NCBI RefSeq assembly: GCF_018588945.1
Contig: NZ_JAFIWA010000007.1
Coordinates: forward strand, 1-64,000
Reading direction: 5' to 3'
DNA length: 64,000 nt
Origin: Microbacterium flavescens
GTDB taxonomy: Bacteria; Actinomycetota; Actinomycetes; Actinomycetales; Microbacteriaceae
Of the stretch, positions 52,023 to 62,227 are shown in pieces (position 1 is the stretch's first letter; every line of letters begins with the position of its first letter). The notes under the pieces were generated by a model, which was given only the letters and a program-made list of their open reading frames with translations, had not been told where the DNA came from and searched no databases. A program made the translations under genes and the position numbers.

Positions 52023-53825
52023 TCAGTCCTCCTGCTCGAAGGCGGGCGCGTGGTCGCGCGCGTACTGGACGTAGCTGTTGCTGACGCCCTGCGGCACCAT
52101 CGGCCACACCATCGCGTCGGCGCTCACCACGAAGTCGATGACCACGGGGCGGTCGTTCGTCTCGAGGGCGGTGCGGATCGCGGCATCCACGTCCTCCTCC
52201 TTCTCGACGCGGATCGCGAGACAGCCGTACGCCTCCGCCAGCTTCACGAAGTCGGGGATGCGCACCGTGTCGTGCCCGGTGTTGAGATCGGTGTGCGAGT
52301 AGCGGCCGTCGTAGAACAGCGTCTGCCACTGGCGCACCATGCCCAACGACGAGTTGTTGATGATCGCGACCTTGATCGGGATGTTGTTGATGGCGCAGGT
52401 CGCGAGTTCCTGATTCGTCATCTGGAAGCAGCCGTCGCCGTCGATCGCCCACACGGGGCGATCGGGCTGGGCGACCTTGGCGCCCATCGCGGCGGGCACC
52501 GAGTAGCCCATCGTTCCCGCTCCGCCCGAGTTGAGCCACGCATTGGGCCGCTCGTACTTGATGAACTGCGCGGCCCACATCTGGTGCTGGCCGACGCCTG
52601 CGGCGTACACGCCCTCGGGGCCCGTGAGCTCGCCGATGCGCTGGATGACGTACTGCGGCGACATGAGCCCGTCCGAGGGCTGCGTGTAGCCGAGCGGGAA
52701 CTCGTCGCGCAGTCCGTCGAGGAACGACCACCACTCGGCGATGTCGGGCTTCGACGCCTGCGCGGCGGAGCGGAAGGCGACGTCGAGGTCGACGAGCACG
52801 TCCTTCAGGTCGCCCACGATCGGCACGTCGGCGGTGCGGATCTTCGAGATCTCAGCGGGATCGATGTCGACGTGCACGACCTGCGCGTTCGGTGCGAACA
52901 GCGCCGCCTTGCCCGTGACGCGATCGTCGAACCGCGCGCCGAGCGACACCAGCAGGTCGGCCTCCTGCAGCGCGAGCACCGCGGGGACGGTGCCGTGCAT
53001 TCCGGGCATGCCGAGGTGCTGCGCGTGCGAGTCGGGGAACGCGCCGCGCGCCATCAGGGTCGTCACGACCGGCGCGCCGGTGGTCTCGGCGAGCGTCCGC
53101 AGCTCGGCGGACGCCTGCGCGCGGATGACCCCGCCGCCGACGTAGAGCACGGGCTTCTTGGCCTCGGCGATCAGCTGCGCGGCCGCCTGGATCTGCTTGC
53201 CGTGGGCCTTCGTGACCGGGCGGTAGCCCGGGAGGTCGATCTTCGGAGGCCAGACGAACGGCGCCTCGGCCTGCTGCGCGTCCTTGGTGATGTCGACGAG
53301 AACCGGGCCGGGGCGACCGGTGCCGGCGATCTCGAACGCGGCGGCGATGGCGCCGGGGATCTCGGAGGCGTCCTTCACGAGGAACGAGTGCTTCGTGATC
53401 GGCATCGTGATGCCCACGATGTCGGCCTCCTGGAAGGCGTCCGTCCCCATCAGGTTCGAGAAGACCTGGCCGGTGATGCACACGATCGGCACGGAGTCCA
53501 TGTACGCGTCGGCGATGGCCGTGACGAGATTCGTCGCACCGGGGCCTGACGTGGCGATGGCGACGCCGACCTTGTTGGAAGCGCTCGCGTAGCCCTCGGC
53601 GGCGTGACCCGCACCCTGCTCGTGGCGGACCAGGATGTGGCGCAGCTCGCTCGAGTCCATGAGCGGGTCGTAGACGGGGAGGATGGCGCCGCCCGGCAGC
53701 CCGAAGACGTCGGTGACGCCGAGCAGCTCGAGCGAGCGGACGACCGCCTGGGCGCCCGTGAGCACGGGCGCGGTGGCGGTGCGAGCGGGAGGCCGTGGAA
53801 CGGCCGCGGCGGTTTCGGCGGGCAT
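52023..53825 (-). CDS. ilvB: Acetolactate synthase large subunit
   Basis: ThDP- and FAD-dependent catalytic subunit making acetolactate and acetohydroxybutyrate. The 600-residue protein has the catalytic Glu in [14 protein letters not shown] near residue 68, FAD-site segments in the middle, and the ThDP motif [14 protein letters not shown] near residue 462. It follows ilvD by 43 bases and precedes ilvH by 3. Confidence 0.97.
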   Translation of the reverse strand: MPAETAAAVPRPPARTATAPVLTGAQAVVRSLELLGVTDVFGLPGGAILPVYDPLMDSSELRHILVRHEQGAGHAAEGYASASNKVGVAIATSGPGATNLVTAIADAYMDSVPIVCITGQVFSNLMGTDAFQEADIVGITMPITKHSFLVKDASEIPGAIAAAFEIAGTGRPGPVLVDITKDAQQAEAPFVWPPKIDLPGYRPVTKAHGKQIQAAAQLIAEAKKPVLYVGGGVIRAQASAELRTLAETTGAPVVTTLMARGAFPDSHAQHLGMPGMHGTVPAVLALQEADLLVSLGARFDDRVTGKAALFAPNAQVVHVDIDPAEISKIRTADVPIVGDLKDVLVDLDVAFRSAAQASKPDIAEWWSFLDGLRDEFPLGYTQPSDGLMSPQYVIQRIGELTGPEGVYAAGVGQHQMWAAQFIKYERPNAWLNSGGAGTMGYSVPAAMGAKVAQPDRPVWAIDGDGCFQMTNQELATCAINNIPIKVAIINNSSLGMVRQWQTLFYDGRYSHTDLNTGHDTVRIPDFVKLAEAYGCLAIRVEKEEDVDAAIRTALETNDRPVVIDFVVSADAMVWPMVPQGVSNSYVQYARDHAPAFEQED

Positions 53826-53868
53826 GATGAGGATCCTCGATCGGTCGAAGGGATGTCAGTGGCCGGGC

Positions 53869-55575
53869 TCAGCCGGTCGTCGCGCCCTCTGCTGCAGAGC
53901 GCACGAGACGGGAGTACTTGGCTAGGACGCCACGGGTATAGCGCGGAGGGAGAGGCTCCCAGCCAGAACGGCGGGAGTCGAGCTCTGCATCGTCGACGAG
54001 TAGGTCGAGAGTGCGAGCCGCGATATCGACCCGTATCAGATCACCATCGCGCACGAAGGCGATCGGACCTGCGTCCACCGCTTCGGGTGCTATGTGGCCG
54101 ATGCACAGGCCGGTTGTGCCGCCTGAGAATCTGCCGTCCGTCAAGAGTAGTACATCTTTTCCGAGCCCCGCGCCCTTGATGGCGGCGGTGATGGCGAGCA
54201 TCTCGCGCATGCCGGGACCGCCCTTGGGGCCCTCGTAGCGGATGACGACGACGTCGCCCTTGTCGATGGCGCCCGCCTCCAGCGCGTCCATCGCGGCGCG
54301 CTCGCGCTCGAACACGCGAGCGGGGCCTTCGAACACGGCGGCGTCGAAGCCGGCCGTCTTGACGACCGCCCCCTCCGGTGCCATCGACCCGTGCAGGATG
54401 GTGATGCCGCCGGTGGCGTGGATCGGGTCGTCGAACGTGTGGATGACCGTGCCGTCGATCGGGTCGGGGTCGAGTTCGGCGAGGTTCTCGGCGAGCGTCT
54501 TGCCGGTCACGGTGAGGGCGTCGCCGTGCAGCAGGCCCTCGTCGAGCATGGCCTTCATGATGACGGGGATGCCGCCGTGGCGGTCGACGTCGTTCATGAC
54601 GTACTTGCCGAACGGCTTCATGTCGGCCACGTGCGGCACCTTGTCGCCGATGCGGTTGAAGTCGTGGAGGCTGAGCTCGACGTCCGCCTCGCGGGCGATC
54701 GCAAGGAGGTGCAGCACGACGTTCGTCGAGCCGCCGAGCGCCATCGCGAGGGCGATCGCGTTCTCGAACGCCTCCTTGGTGAGGATGTCGCGCGTCGTGA
54801 TGCCCTGGCGCAGCAGGTTGACCACGGCCTCGCCGGAGCGGTGGGCGAAGTAGTCGCGGCGGCGGTCGGCCGACGGCGGCGCGGCCGAGCCGGGCAGCGA
54901 CAGCCCGAGCGCCTCGGCGACGGACGCCATCGTGTTGGCGGTGTACATGCCGCCGCACGCGCCCTCGCCCGGTGCGATCGCGCACTCGATGCGCTTGAGG
55001 TCGGCCTCGCTCATCTTGCCCGCGAGGCAGGCGCCCACCGCCTCGAACGAGTCGATGATGGTGACGTCCTTCTCGGTGCCGTCGGAGAGCTTCACCCAGC
55101 CGGGTGCGATCGATCCGGCGTACAGGAAGACGCTCGACAGGTCGAGCCGTGCGGAGGCCATCAGCATGCCCGGGATGGACTTGTCGCACCCGGCGAGGAG
55201 CACCGATCCGTCGAGGCGCTCCGCCATCATGACGGTCTCGACGGAGTCGGCGATGACCTCGCGGGAGACCAGCGAGAAGTGCATGCCCTCGTGACCCATC
55301 GAGATGCCGTCGGACACGGAGATCGTGCCGAACTGCAGCGGATAGCCGCCACCGGCGTGCACGCCCTCCTTCGCGCCCTGCGCCAGCCGGTCGAGGCTGA
55401 GGTTGCACGGAGTGATCTCGTTCCAGCTCGACGCGATGCCGATCTGAGGCTTGTCCCAGTCCTCGTCGCCCATGCCGACCGCGCGGAGCATTCCGCGCGA
55501 GGTGGTCGCTTCGATGCCGTCGGTGACGACCCGGCTGCGGGGCTTGATGTCGATGGAGTTGTCAGGCTGGGGCAT
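53869..55575 (-). CDS. ilvD: Dihydroxy-acid dehydratase
   Basis: Fe-S dehydratase, third step of Val/Ile/Leu synthesis. The 568-residue protein has cluster-ligand cysteines in [12 protein letters not shown] near residue 129 and [15 protein letters not shown] near residue 200, plus the C-terminal [23 protein letters not shown] is 6 bases after TAGACT. The last ~95 codons (53869 to about 54160) use many codons rare elsewhere here (AGA, ATA, CTA, TCA, GTA, ACT) although the protein stays conserved, so the 3' end was probably replaced by DNA of another origin. First gene of ilvDBHC. Confidence 0.96.
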   Translation of the reverse strand: MPQPDNSIDIKPRSRVVTDGIEATTSRGMLRAVGMGDEDWDKPQIGIASSWNEITPCNLSLDRLAQGAKEGVHAGGGYPLQFGTISVSDGISMGHEGMHFSLVSREVIADSVETVMMAERLDGSVLLAGCDKSIPGMLMASARLDLSSVFLYAGSIAPGWVKLSDGTEKDVTIIDSFEAVGACLAGKMSEADLKRIECAIAPGEGACGGMYTANTMASVAEALGLSLPGSAAPPSADRRRDYFAHRSGEAVVNLLRQGITTRDILTKEAFENAIALAMALGGSTNVVLHLLAIAREADVELSLHDFNRIGDKVPHVADMKPFGKYVMNDVDRHGGIPVIMKAMLDEGLLHGDALTVTGKTLAENLAELDPDPIDGTVIHTFDDPIHATGGITILHGSMAPEGAVVKTAGFDAAVFEGPARVFERERAAMDALEAGAIDKGDVVVIRYEGPKGGPGMREMLAITAAIKGAGLGKDVLLLTDGRFSGGTTGLCIGHIAPEAVDAGPIAFVRDGDLIRVDIAARTLDLLVDDAELDSRRSGWEPLPPRYTRGVLAKYSRLVRSAAEGATTG

Positions 55576-55581
55576 GACCAG

Positions 55582-55587
55582 AGTCTA
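55582..55587 (-). promoter_or_regulatory. -10 hexamer of ilvDBHC, leaderless type
   Basis: TAGACT on the minus strand, exactly 6 bases (CTGGTC) before the ilvD ATG. It overlaps the last codons of otsB. Confidence 0.6.
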
Positions 55588-56379
55588 TTGCCGCGCGGCG
55601 GACCGCTCTGCGGCGATGACGGCCAGCAGGTCGGCCATCGCCGCGATGTCGGGGACGCTCAGCGTGGCGGCGGTCGGCCGCGTGCCGACGTGCACGCCCA
55701 GGTCGGACTCCCCCAGGCTCTCGAGTGCATCCTCGTCGGTCACGTCGTCGCCCGCGAAGAGCACGGCCGAGGCATCCGTCCGCACGCGCAGCTCCGCGAC
55801 CGCGGAGTCCTTGCCCTCGTGCCGGAACGCGTACTCGACGATGTTGTGCCCCGTGCGGCGACGCCAGTGCGGGGCTTCTGCCGAGACGAGCGCGTCGACC
55901 AGGCGGTTCGCCTCGGCGGCGTCCGCCGCGGCGGCCCTGCGCGTGTGCACGCCGAAGCCGAACCGCTTGGGCTCGATCCACACGCCCTCGAGGCTCGCGG
56001 TCGCCTCCTCGGCGTGCGCGCGCAGCGCGTCGCGCAGCGCCGCGTCGGCGGGATCGTCGTCATGGGTCACGACGCCCTCGCCGGGGATCCAGAACTCGGC
56101 GCCGTGGGATCCGGCCAGCAGCAGCGGCGAGTCGTCGAGGTGCTCGGCGATGATCCTCAGGTCGGACAGGCTGCGCCCCGACACGAGCGCCACCGACGTG
56201 CCCGGCGCCGAGACCGCCGCGTCGACGGCCTCCCGCGCGGCCGGCAGCATGCGGGCGTCCATCGGCTCGTCCTCCAGCGGCGCCAGCGTGCCGTCGAAGT
56301 CCAGGGCGATCAGAAGGCGATCGGATGCCACGACCCCGGCGATCGCGGTGGCGATGTCGTCGCCTCGGCCCGCGCTCAT
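55585..56379 (-). CDS. otsB: Trehalose-6-phosphate phosphatase
   Basis: HAD-superfamily phosphatase that releases trehalose from trehalose 6-phosphate. The 264-residue protein has the catalytic LIALDFDGTLAPLED near residue 23 (nucleophile Asp27, acid/base Asp29) and the later acidic motif GDDVTDEDAL near residue 205. ATG at 56379 overlaps the otsA stop (ATGA); an in-frame upstream ATG inside otsA was rejected. Acts in osmoprotection and cell-wall glycolipid supply in actinobacteria. Confidence 0.94.
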   Translation of the reverse strand: MSAGRGDDIATAIAGVVASDRLLIALDFDGTLAPLEDEPMDARMLPAAREAVDAAVSAPGTSVALVSGRSLSDLRIIAEHLDDSPLLLAGSHGAEFWIPGEGVVTHDDDPADAALRDALRAHAEEATASLEGVWIEPKRFGFGVHTRRAAAADAAEANRLVDALVSAEAPHWRRRTGHNIVEYAFRHEGKDSAVAELRVRTDASAVLFAGDDVTDEDALESLGESDLGVHVGTRPTAATLSVPDIAAMADLLAVIAAERSAARQ

Positions 56380-57809
56380 GCGGTCTCCCGGATGGCGCGA
56401 TTGGCCGTGCCGGCGGCGTCGAGGGCCGCGAGGAACGACTGCGACCATCGCGCCACGTCGTTCTCGAGCACCTTCCGGCGCAGGGCGCGCATCCGCCGCC
56501 CCTGCTCGGCCGCGGGCATCTCGATCGAGCGCATGATGGCGTCCTTCATTCCGTCGATGTCGTGGGGGTTGATGCGCACGGCGCTCGACAGCTCGTCGGC
56601 GGCGCCCGCGAACTCGCTCAGCACGAGCACCCCGCGGTTGTCGGTGCGCGCCGCGACGTATTCCTTGGCGACGAGGTTCATCCCGTCGCGCAGGGCGGTG
56701 ACGAGCATCACGTCGGCCGCCAGGAACAGCGCGACCATCTCCTCGCGCGGGTAGGCTTGGTGCAGGTACCGGATGGCCGTGTGGCCCATCGTGTCGAAGT
56801 CGCCGTTGATGCGGCCCACCCGCAGCTCGATCTCGTCCCGCAGCTGCACGTACGCCTCGACGCGCTCTCGGCTGGGACTCGCCACCTGCACGAGGGTGAC
56901 CTCCTCGACCGAGATCTTGCCGTCCTCGAGCAGTTCGCCGAAGGCCTTCAGGCGATGTCGGATGCCCTTCGTGTAGTCGAGCCGGTCGACGCCGAGCAGG
57001 ATCTTCTTCGGGTTGCCCAGCTCCTCGCGGATCTCGGCCGCACGCGCACGGATCTCGGGGCGACGAGCGAGCTCGACGTACGACGCCGCGTCGATCGAGA
57101 TCGGAAAGGCCTTCGCCAGCGCGTTGCGCGTCGTGCCGTCATCGTTCGGGACGGTGATCCCGGACGCCTTCGTGGGATAGCGCAGCGCACGCCGGACGGC
57201 CCGGGCGAAGTTGCCGGCGTCGGCCGCGCGCTGGAATCCGATCACGTCGGCACCGAGCAGGCCCTCGAGCACCTGGCGACGCCAGGGAAGCTGCGAGTAG
57301 AGGCCATATGCCGGGAAGGGGATGTGGTGGAAGTAGCCGATCACCAGGTCGGGCCGCGCCTCGCGGAGCATGCGCGGCACGAGCTGAAGCTGGTAGTCCT
57401 GCACCCATACGGTGGCGCCGGGCGCAGCCACCTCCGCCGCGGCCGCGGCGAAGCGCCGGTTGACCTTGACATAGGCGTCCCACCACACGCGCCGGTAGCG
57501 GGGCTCGGCGATCACGTCGTGGTACAGCGGCCAGAAGGTGTCGTTCGACATGCCCTCGTAGTAGAGCTCGATCTCCTCCGCGCTGAGCGACACCGGCACG
57601 AGGTGCGTGCCCTCGAACTCGAACGGCTCCACCTCGATGCCCGGCTGCCCGGGCCAGCCGACCCACGCTCCGTCGGCCCGCCGCATCACCGGCTCGAGCG
57701 CCGTGACGAGGCCTCCGGGGGAACGCCGCCAGGACTGCTCTCCCGAGCCGTCGGCCACGCGGTCGACGGGAAGGCGGTTGGCGACGACGACGAGTTCGGC
57801 CTGGGTCAC
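56376..57809 (-). CDS. otsA: Trehalose-6-phosphate synthase
   Basis: GT20 glycosyltransferase joining UDP-glucose (or ADP-/GDP-glucose) to glucose 6-phosphate. The 477-residue protein has the N-terminal VVVANRLPVDR, the substrate loop SNDTFWPLYHD near residue 88, VWVQDYQLQLVPRML near residue 133 and VDRLDYTKGIRHRL near residue 270. GTG at 57809 has AGGAG upstream. TATCCT near 57848 on the minus strand is a likely -10. Coupled to otsB. Confidence 0.95.
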   Translation of the reverse strand: MTQAELVVVANRLPVDRVADGSGEQSWRRSPGGLVTALEPVMRRADGAWVGWPGQPGIEVEPFEFEGTHLVPVSLSAEEIELYYEGMSNDTFWPLYHDVIAEPRYRRVWWDAYVKVNRRFAAAAAEVAAPGATVWVQDYQLQLVPRMLREARPDLVIGYFHHIPFPAYGLYSQLPWRRQVLEGLLGADVIGFQRAADAGNFARAVRRALRYPTKASGITVPNDDGTTRNALAKAFPISIDAASYVELARRPEIRARAAEIREELGNPKKILLGVDRLDYTKGIRHRLKAFGELLEDGKISVEEVTLVQVASPSRERVEAYVQLRDEIELRVGRINGDFDTMGHTAIRYLHQAYPREEMVALFLAADVMLVTALRDGMNLVAKEYVAARTDNRGVLVLSEFAGAADELSSAVRINPHDIDGMKDAIMRSIEMPAAEQGRRMRALRRKVLENDVARWSQSFLAALDAAGTANRAIRETA

Positions 57810-57934
57810 TCGGGCTCCTGACGGTGGCTGGGGGACGAGGCATCCTCAGGATATCGGTCCCACCGGGGCCGCCTTCCCCGCTTGACGTGCGGAGGGATCC
57901 CTGTCAAGGGGCGCGGCCCGGCAGCGCGCCGCGA

Positions 57935-57940
57935 TAGCGT
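57935..57940 (+). promoter_or_regulatory. -10 hexamer of small membrane protein, leaderless type
   Basis: TAGCGT, exactly 6 bases (GGCCGC) before ATG at 57947. Confidence 0.55.
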
Positions 57941-57946
57941 GGCCGC

Positions 57947-58210
57947 ATGCGCAAGTACCTCTTCGGCACAGGGCTCATGACCGCCATCACCGGAGGCCTC
58001 ACGCTCCTGCGGGGGATGCGGGAGGATGCTCCGTTCACTTGGCGGACCGCGCTCGGCTGGCTGAGCTGGGCCATCTCCGTCGCCCTCGTGGTCGGCGCGA
58101 TCGTCGACATCCGCCGTGCGTCGCACGGCGCGACCATCGCGCCCGACTCGCCCGTGCACGGCCAGGAGAAGAAGCTGCAGCAGAACCGCCTGCGGCGCGA
58201 GCGCCGCTGA
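57947..58210 (+). CDS. Small hypothetical membrane protein
   Basis: An 87-residue protein with two weak hydrophobic segments (about 5-22 and 35-53) and a basic C-terminus (KKLQQNRLRRERR). No family is recognised. The start is supported by TAGCGT-N6-ATG, and the frame is intact with normal high-GC codon use. It converges on the GNAT gene, 2 bases away. Confidence 0.7.
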   Translation: MRKYLFGTGLMTAITGGLTLLRGMREDAPFTWRTALGWLSWAISVALVVGAIVDIRRASHGATIAPDSPVHGQEKKLQQNRLRRERR

Positions 58211-58212
58211 GG

Positions 58213-58653
58213 CTAGACCTCGATCTCGTAGTGCACGAAGCCGGTCGACACGGCGACCCGGTCGTAGAGGGCGCGCGCCGTCGCATTGTGGCCCTGGGTG
58301 AGCCAGTACACCTTCTCGGCGCCGTGCTCGGCGGCCCACGCGCGCACGTGCTCGATCAGCGCCCGGCCGGTGCCGCTCCCCCGCGACTCGGGATCGACGA
58401 ACAAGTCCTCGAGGTAGCAGTAGACGCCGGTGGACCAGGTCGCCGGGTGTGTCAGCCAGTGCACGATGCCGATCGCGCGGCCCGAGGCATCCCTCGCCAT
58501 CGCTCCGTGCAGCTGCTCGTCCTCGAGGATGCGGGCGAACGTCGCGTCGGAGACGTGCGCGGGCACCTCCGACTCGTAGAACGCGATGTACGCCTGCCAG
58601 AGCGCGTCCCATTCGGCGCGGTCGGCAGGGGTCGGTCGGGAGATCGTGGTCAC
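58213..58653 (-). CDS. GNAT family N-acetyltransferase
   Basis: A 146-residue single-domain GNAT protein. The core is YLEDLFVDPESRGSGTGRALIEHV near residues 80-103, with the R-x-x-G-x-G/A acetyl-CoA loop as SRGSGTG, then GHNATARALYDRV near residue 121. The acceptor is unknown; the pattern resembles small-molecule or diamine acetyltransferases. GTG start, 6 bases after TAGCGT. Confidence 0.9.
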   Translation of the reverse strand: MTTISRPTPADRAEWDALWQAYIAFYESEVPAHVSDATFARILEDEQLHGAMARDASGRAIGIVHWLTHPATWSTGVYCYLEDLFVDPESRGSGTGRALIEHVRAWAAEHGAEKVYWLTQGHNATARALYDRVAVSTGFVHYEIEV

Positions 58654-58659
58654 GTCGCG

Positions 58660-58665
58660 ACGCTA
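58660..58665 (-). promoter_or_regulatory. -10 hexamer of GNAT gene, leaderless type
   Basis: TAGCGT on the minus strand, exactly 6 bases (CGCGAC) before GTG at 58653. Confidence 0.55.
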
Positions 58666-58690
58666 CCGCCCGCCGACCCGCCGCCGCACC

Positions 58691-59875
58691 TCAGCGCGTG
58701 AGGATCAGCGCGTCGCCCTGACCGCCGCCGCCGCACAGCGCGACCGCCGCGGTGCCGCCGCCGCGGCGCACGAGCTCGTGCACGGCGTGGACGACCAGCC
58801 GGTTGCCGGACGCCCCGATGGGGTGCCCGATCGCGATGCCGCCGCCGTGCGGGTTGACGATGTCGTCGGGCAGCCCGAGCTCGGCCTGCGACCTCACCAC
58901 GACGGCGCCGAACGCCTCGTTGATCTCGACGAGGTCGAGGTCGGAGACGGCGATGCCCTGCTTGGCCACGGCCTTCTCGATCGCCCGGGCGGGCTGCGAG
59001 TGCAGCGAGTTGTCGGGCCCGGCGACCTGACCCGAGGCGCCGACCACCGCGAGCACCGGCCAGCCGTTCTCATCGGCGTGCGAGCGGCTCGTGAGGACGA
59101 CCGCCGACGCACCGTCGGAGATCTGCGACGAGTTCCCCGCGGTGATCGAGCCGCCCTCGGCGAAGGCGGGGCGCAGCCCGGCGAGAGTGTCGACCGTGGT
59201 CTCGGGCCGGATGCCCTCGTCGGTGGTCACGACGATCGGGTCGCCCTTGCGCTGCGGGATCTCGACGGGCACGATCTCGGCGTCGAACAGCCCGTCGGCC
59301 TGAGCGGCCGCGGCACGCTGGTGGGAACGGGCGGCGACGGCGTCCTGGGCTTCGCGGGTGACCTCGAGCGGGCCGTTGTGGCGTTCCGTCGAGGCCCCCA
59401 TGCTCTCGCGGTCGTACGCGTCCGTCAGTCCGTCGTACGCCATGTGATCGAGCACCTCGATCGAGCCATAGGCCCAGCCGTCGCGCGATCCCATGAGCAG
59501 GTGCGGCGAGCGGGTCATCGACTCCATGCCCGCGGCGACCACGACCGTGGCATCGCCGAGTGCGATCATGCGGGCACCGTCGATGATCGCGGTGAGGCCG
59601 GACAGGCAGACCTTGTTGACCGACCCGGAGTGGACGTCCCAGCCGATTCCGGCGCCGACGGCGGCCTGGCGAGCGGGGTTCTGGCCGGAGCCGGCCGGCA
59701 GCACCTGTCCGACGAGGACCGCGTCGACGGCGGCGGCGGGGACGCCGCCCTTCTCGAGCGCACCGCGGATGGCGGCGCTGCCCAGCTGCACGGCGGTCAG
59801 CGGCGCGAGCCGGCCCTTCAGCCGGCCCTGTGGGGTGCGGGCTGCGGCGACGATGACGACGTCGTCGTGGTTCAT
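58691..59875 (-). CDS. Acetyl-CoA C-acetyltransferase (thiolase)
   Basis: Cleaves acetoacetyl-CoA into two acetyl-CoA, or a related beta-ketoacyl-CoA. The 394-residue protein has the nucleophile Cys in [13 protein letters not shown] near residue 88, the His motif [17 protein letters not shown] near residue 345, and the C-terminal [11 protein letters not shown] with the second Cys. It overlaps the end of scoB by ATGA. With the CoA-transferase and 3-hydroxybutyrate dehydrogenase it completes a ketone-body degradation route. A beta-ketoadipyl-CoA thiolase role is the alternative. Confidence 0.93.
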   Translation of the reverse strand: MNHDDVVIVAAARTPQGRLKGRLAPLTAVQLGSAAIRGALEKGGVPAAAVDAVLVGQVLPAGSGQNPARQAAVGAGIGWDVHSGSVNKVCLSGLTAIIDGARMIALGDATVVVAAGMESMTRSPHLLMGSRDGWAYGSIEVLDHMAYDGLTDAYDRESMGASTERHNGPLEVTREAQDAVAARSHQRAAAAQADGLFDAEIVPVEIPQRKGDPIVVTTDEGIRPETTVDTLAGLRPAFAEGGSITAGNSSQISDGASAVVLTSRSHADENGWPVLAVVGASGQVAGPDNSLHSQPARAIEKAVAKQGIAVSDLDLVEINEAFGAVVVRSQAELGLPDDIVNPHGGGIAIGHPIGASGNRLVVHAVHELVRRGGGTAAVALCGGGGQGDALILTR

Positions 59876-60525
59876 GATTCCTCCTTGAGTTCAGCGGCGA
59901 CGGTGAGCGCCGGCTCGGTGGCGGCGATCACCTCGTCGACCGTGACGCCGGGCGCGAGCTCGACGAGCACGAGCCCGTCGTCGGTCACGTCGATGACGGC
60001 GAGATCGGTGATGATGCGGTCGACCACGCCGCGGCCGGTGAGCGGCAGCGAGCATTCGTCGACGATCTTGGCGGAGCCGTCGCGCGCGACGTGCTCCATG
60101 AGGACGATGACCTTCGCCGCGCCGTGGACCAGGTCCATGGCGCCGCCCGGGCCCTTGACCATCTTGCCGGGGATCATCCAGTTGGCGAGGTCGCCGGCGG
60201 CCGACACCTGCATGGCGCCGAGGATCGCGGCGTCGATCTTGCCGCCGCGGATCATGCCGAAGCTGGTGGCGGAATCGAAGTACGCGGCGCCGGGAAGCGT
60301 CGTGACGGTCTCCTTGCCGGCGTTGATGAGGTCGGGATCGACTCGATCCTCGGTCGGATACGGTCCGACGCCGAGGATGCCGTTCTCCGACTGCAGCACG
60401 ACCGTGACGTCGTCGGGCACGTAGTTGGGGACCAGGGTCGGAAGACCGATGCCCAGGTTGACGTAGGCGCCGTCCGCCAGCTCCCGCGCAGCGCGCGCGG
60501 CCATCTCGTTGCGGGTGAGTGCCAT
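59872..60525 (-). CDS. scoB: 3-oxoacid CoA-transferase subunit B
   Basis: Moves CoA from succinyl-CoA to acetoacetate. The 217-residue protein has the catalytic Glu in [15 protein letters not shown] near residue 47 and the family start [20 protein letters not shown]. It begins 1 base after the scoA stop and overlaps the thiolase start, so the three are tightly coupled. Confidence 0.94.
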   Translation of the reverse strand: MALTRNEMAARAARELADGAYVNLGIGLPTLVPNYVPDDVTVVLQSENGILGVGPYPTEDRVDPDLINAGKETVTTLPGAAYFDSATSFGMIRGGKIDAAILGAMQVSAAGDLANWMIPGKMVKGPGGAMDLVHGAAKVIVLMEHVARDGSAKIVDECSLPLTGRGVVDRIITDLAVIDVTDDGLVLVELAPGVTVDEVIAATEPALTVAAELKEES

Positions 60526-60526
60526 G

Positions 60527-61327
60527 TCAGGCTCCTTCGGGGATGTCGCGGCTCGGCGCCTCGGTGACCGATACGGTGCGGCGCTCGATGCGCTTCTCGA
60601 TGTCGCCGCCGACCTCCACGATGCGGTGCACGTAGATGCCGGGCAGGTGGACGCAGTCGGGGTCGAGGTCGCCGGGCTCGACGAGCTCCTCGACCTGCGC
60701 GATGCACACGCGTCCGGCCATCGCGGCGAGCGGGTTGAAGTTGCGGGCCGCCTTGTTGAAGATCAGGTTGCCGTGCCGGTCGCCCTTGAGCGCGTGGACC
60801 AGGGCGTAGTCCGTGACGATCGCCTCCTCCAGCACGTAGTCGTGCGGCTCGCCGGTGACGTCGAAGCTGCGCACGTCCTTCACCGGGGAGGCGACGGCGA
60901 TGCCGCCGCTCCCGTCGTACTTGCGCGGGAGGCCGCCCTCGGCGACCTGCGTGCCGACGCCGGTCTGCGTGAAGAACGCGGCGATGCCGGAGCCACCGGC
61001 CCGCAGCTTCTCCGCGAGCGTTCCCTGGGGCGTGAGCTCGAGCTCGAGCTCGCCCGAGAGGAACTGCCGCTCGAACTCCTTGTTCTCGCCGACGTAGGAC
61101 GAGGTCATCTTGCGGATGCGCTTGGCGTTCAGCAGGATGCCGAGGCCCCAGTCGTCGACGCCGCAGTTGTTGCTCACGATGCTCAGGTCGGTGGTGCCCT
61201 GCGCGAGCAGGGCCTCGATGAGGGCGATGGGGTTTCCCGACAGGCCGAACCCGCCGACGGCGAGCGATGCCCCATCGGGGATGTCGGCGACCGCCTCGGC
61301 CGCAGACCCCCACGTCTTGTCGATCAC
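60527..61327 (-). CDS. scoA: 3-oxoacid CoA-transferase subunit A
   Basis: Partner subunit with the CoA-binding glycine loop [17 protein letters not shown] near residue 26 and the [15 protein letters not shown] segment near residue 55. It is 266 residues long. GTG at 61327 has AAGGAGGAG upstream, a near-perfect Shine-Dalgarno sequence, and is preferred to an in-frame ATG at 61429 lying in the divergent regulator's operator region. A PcaI role in the beta-ketoadipate pathway is possible, but the neighbouring 3-hydroxybutyrate dehydrogenase favours acetoacetate. Confidence 0.93.
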   Translation of the reverse strand: MIDKTWGSAAEAVADIPDGASLAVGGFGLSGNPIALIEALLAQGTTDLSIVSNNCGVDDWGLGILLNAKRIRKMTSSYVGENKEFERQFLSGELELELTPQGTLAEKLRAGGSGIAAFFTQTGVGTQVAEGGLPRKYDGSGGIAVASPVKDVRSFDVTGEPHDYVLEEAIVTDYALVHALKGDRHGNLIFNKAARNFNPLAAMAGRVCIAQVEELVEPGDLDPDCVHLPGIYVHRIVEVGGDIEKRIERRTVSVTEAPSRDIPEGA

Positions 61328-61400
61328 GTGCTCCTCCTTCGTTGCCGGACGATCCCCATCCTCCGCCCGTTTCGCGGGTGGCGGCGCAGAGCGGTTTGCC

Positions 61401-61438
61401 ATGTGGAAGACCGTGGGCGTAGTGTCCACATCGTGGAC
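61401..61438. promoter_or_regulatory. Candidate IclR operator
   Basis: Two overlapping palindromes: ATGTGGA-N17-TCCACAT (61401-61431) and GTCCAC-ATC-GTGGAC (61424-61438). The second covers the -10 and the start codon of the regulator gene, so the site suits autoregulation plus control of the divergent sco operon. Confidence 0.65.
61420..61425 (+). promoter_or_regulatory. -10 hexamer of iclR gene
   Basis: TAGTGT, 7 bases before GTG at 61433, near-leaderless. Confidence 0.5.
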
Positions 61439-62227
61439 GAATCGACGAAGGCCGGGCGTTCGATCCCGGGCGCGCAGTCGGTGGCGCGTGCGGCGCAGCT
61501 GCTGCGCCTGGTCACGTCGTCAGGGGGTGAGGGGATGTCGGTGGTCGACCTCTCCCGGAAGGCCGACCTCACCCGTCCCACCACGCACCGGCTGCTGACC
61601 GCCCTGCGCCACGAGGGCCTCGTCGACCAGGACGACCGCACGGGCCGCTGGATGCCAGGACCGGAGCTGTACCTGATGGGGTCGGTGGCGGCATCCCGCT
61701 ACGACATCACCGGCATCGCCCGCGACATCGTGCGGTCCCTCGCGGTCCGCACCGAGGAGAGCGCGTTCCTCTCGGTGCGCCGGGGAGACGAAACCGTGTG
61801 CCTCCTTCGCGAGGAGGGCAGCTTCCCGATCCGCTCGTTCGTGCTGTCGGAGGGCGTCCGGTTCCCCCTCGGCGTGGCCTCGGCCGGGCTGGCGATCCTC
61901 GCGTTCCTCCCGCCCCACGATGTGGACGCCTACCTGGAGCGTCACCCTGGGCTCCCGCAGGCGTGGGGCGCGTCGCACGGCGAGAAGCGCCTGCGGGCGC
62001 GCCTGCGCGACACCCACGAGCGCGGCTACGCGGTCAACCCCGGACTCATCGTCGAGGGCAGCTGGGGACTGGGCGCCGCCGTGTTCACGCGGGAGGGTCA
62101 TCCGCAGTGGGCGCTGAGCCTCACCGGGGTCGAGTTCCGCTTCGGACCCGAGCGACTGCCCGAGCTCGGCCGCACGCTGCTCGCGCACGCCCACCAGCTC
62201 ACGACGCGCATCGCCGCCGCACGCTAG
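61433..62227 (+). CDS. IclR family transcriptional regulator
   Basis: A 264-residue IclR-type regulator: N-terminal winged helix (about 15-80) with helix-turn-helix GMSVVDLSRKADLTRPTTHR, then the GAF-like effector domain (about 85-255). Divergent from the scoA-scoB-thiolase genes, it is close to the PcaR/KdgR group. GTG at 61433 is chosen from the near-leaderless promoter; the frame open upstream is antisense to scoA. Convergent with the hydrolase gene (4-base overlap). Confidence 0.92.
   Translation: MDESTKAGRSIPGAQSVARAAQLLRLVTSSGGEGMSVVDLSRKADLTRPTTHRLLTALRHEGLVDQDDRTGRWMPGPELYLMGSVAASRYDITGIARDIVRSLAVRTEESAFLSVRRGDETVCLLREEGSFPIRSFVLSEGVRFPLGVASAGLAILAFLPPHDVDAYLERHPGLPQAWGASHGEKRLRARLRDTHERGYAVNPGLIVEGSWGLGAAVFTREGHPQWALSLTGVEFRFGPERLPELGRTLLAHAHQLTTRIAAAR

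Noticed and set aside
53826..53868. Attenuator leader peptide before ilvB
   Set aside because: The 43-base gap has no short frame rich in Val, Leu or Ile codons; the operon starts at ilvD with a leaderless-type promoter.
53869..54165. ilvD as a pseudogene or frameshifted at its 3' end
   Set aside because: The frame is intact and the conserved C-terminal motifs are present; only the codon use is unusual.
54391..56754. Very long open frame (787 codons) antisense to ilvD and otsB
   Set aside because: It is the mirror of strongly supported genes on the other strand, a common effect of high-GC codon bias. It has no promoter, no ribosome site and no family motif.
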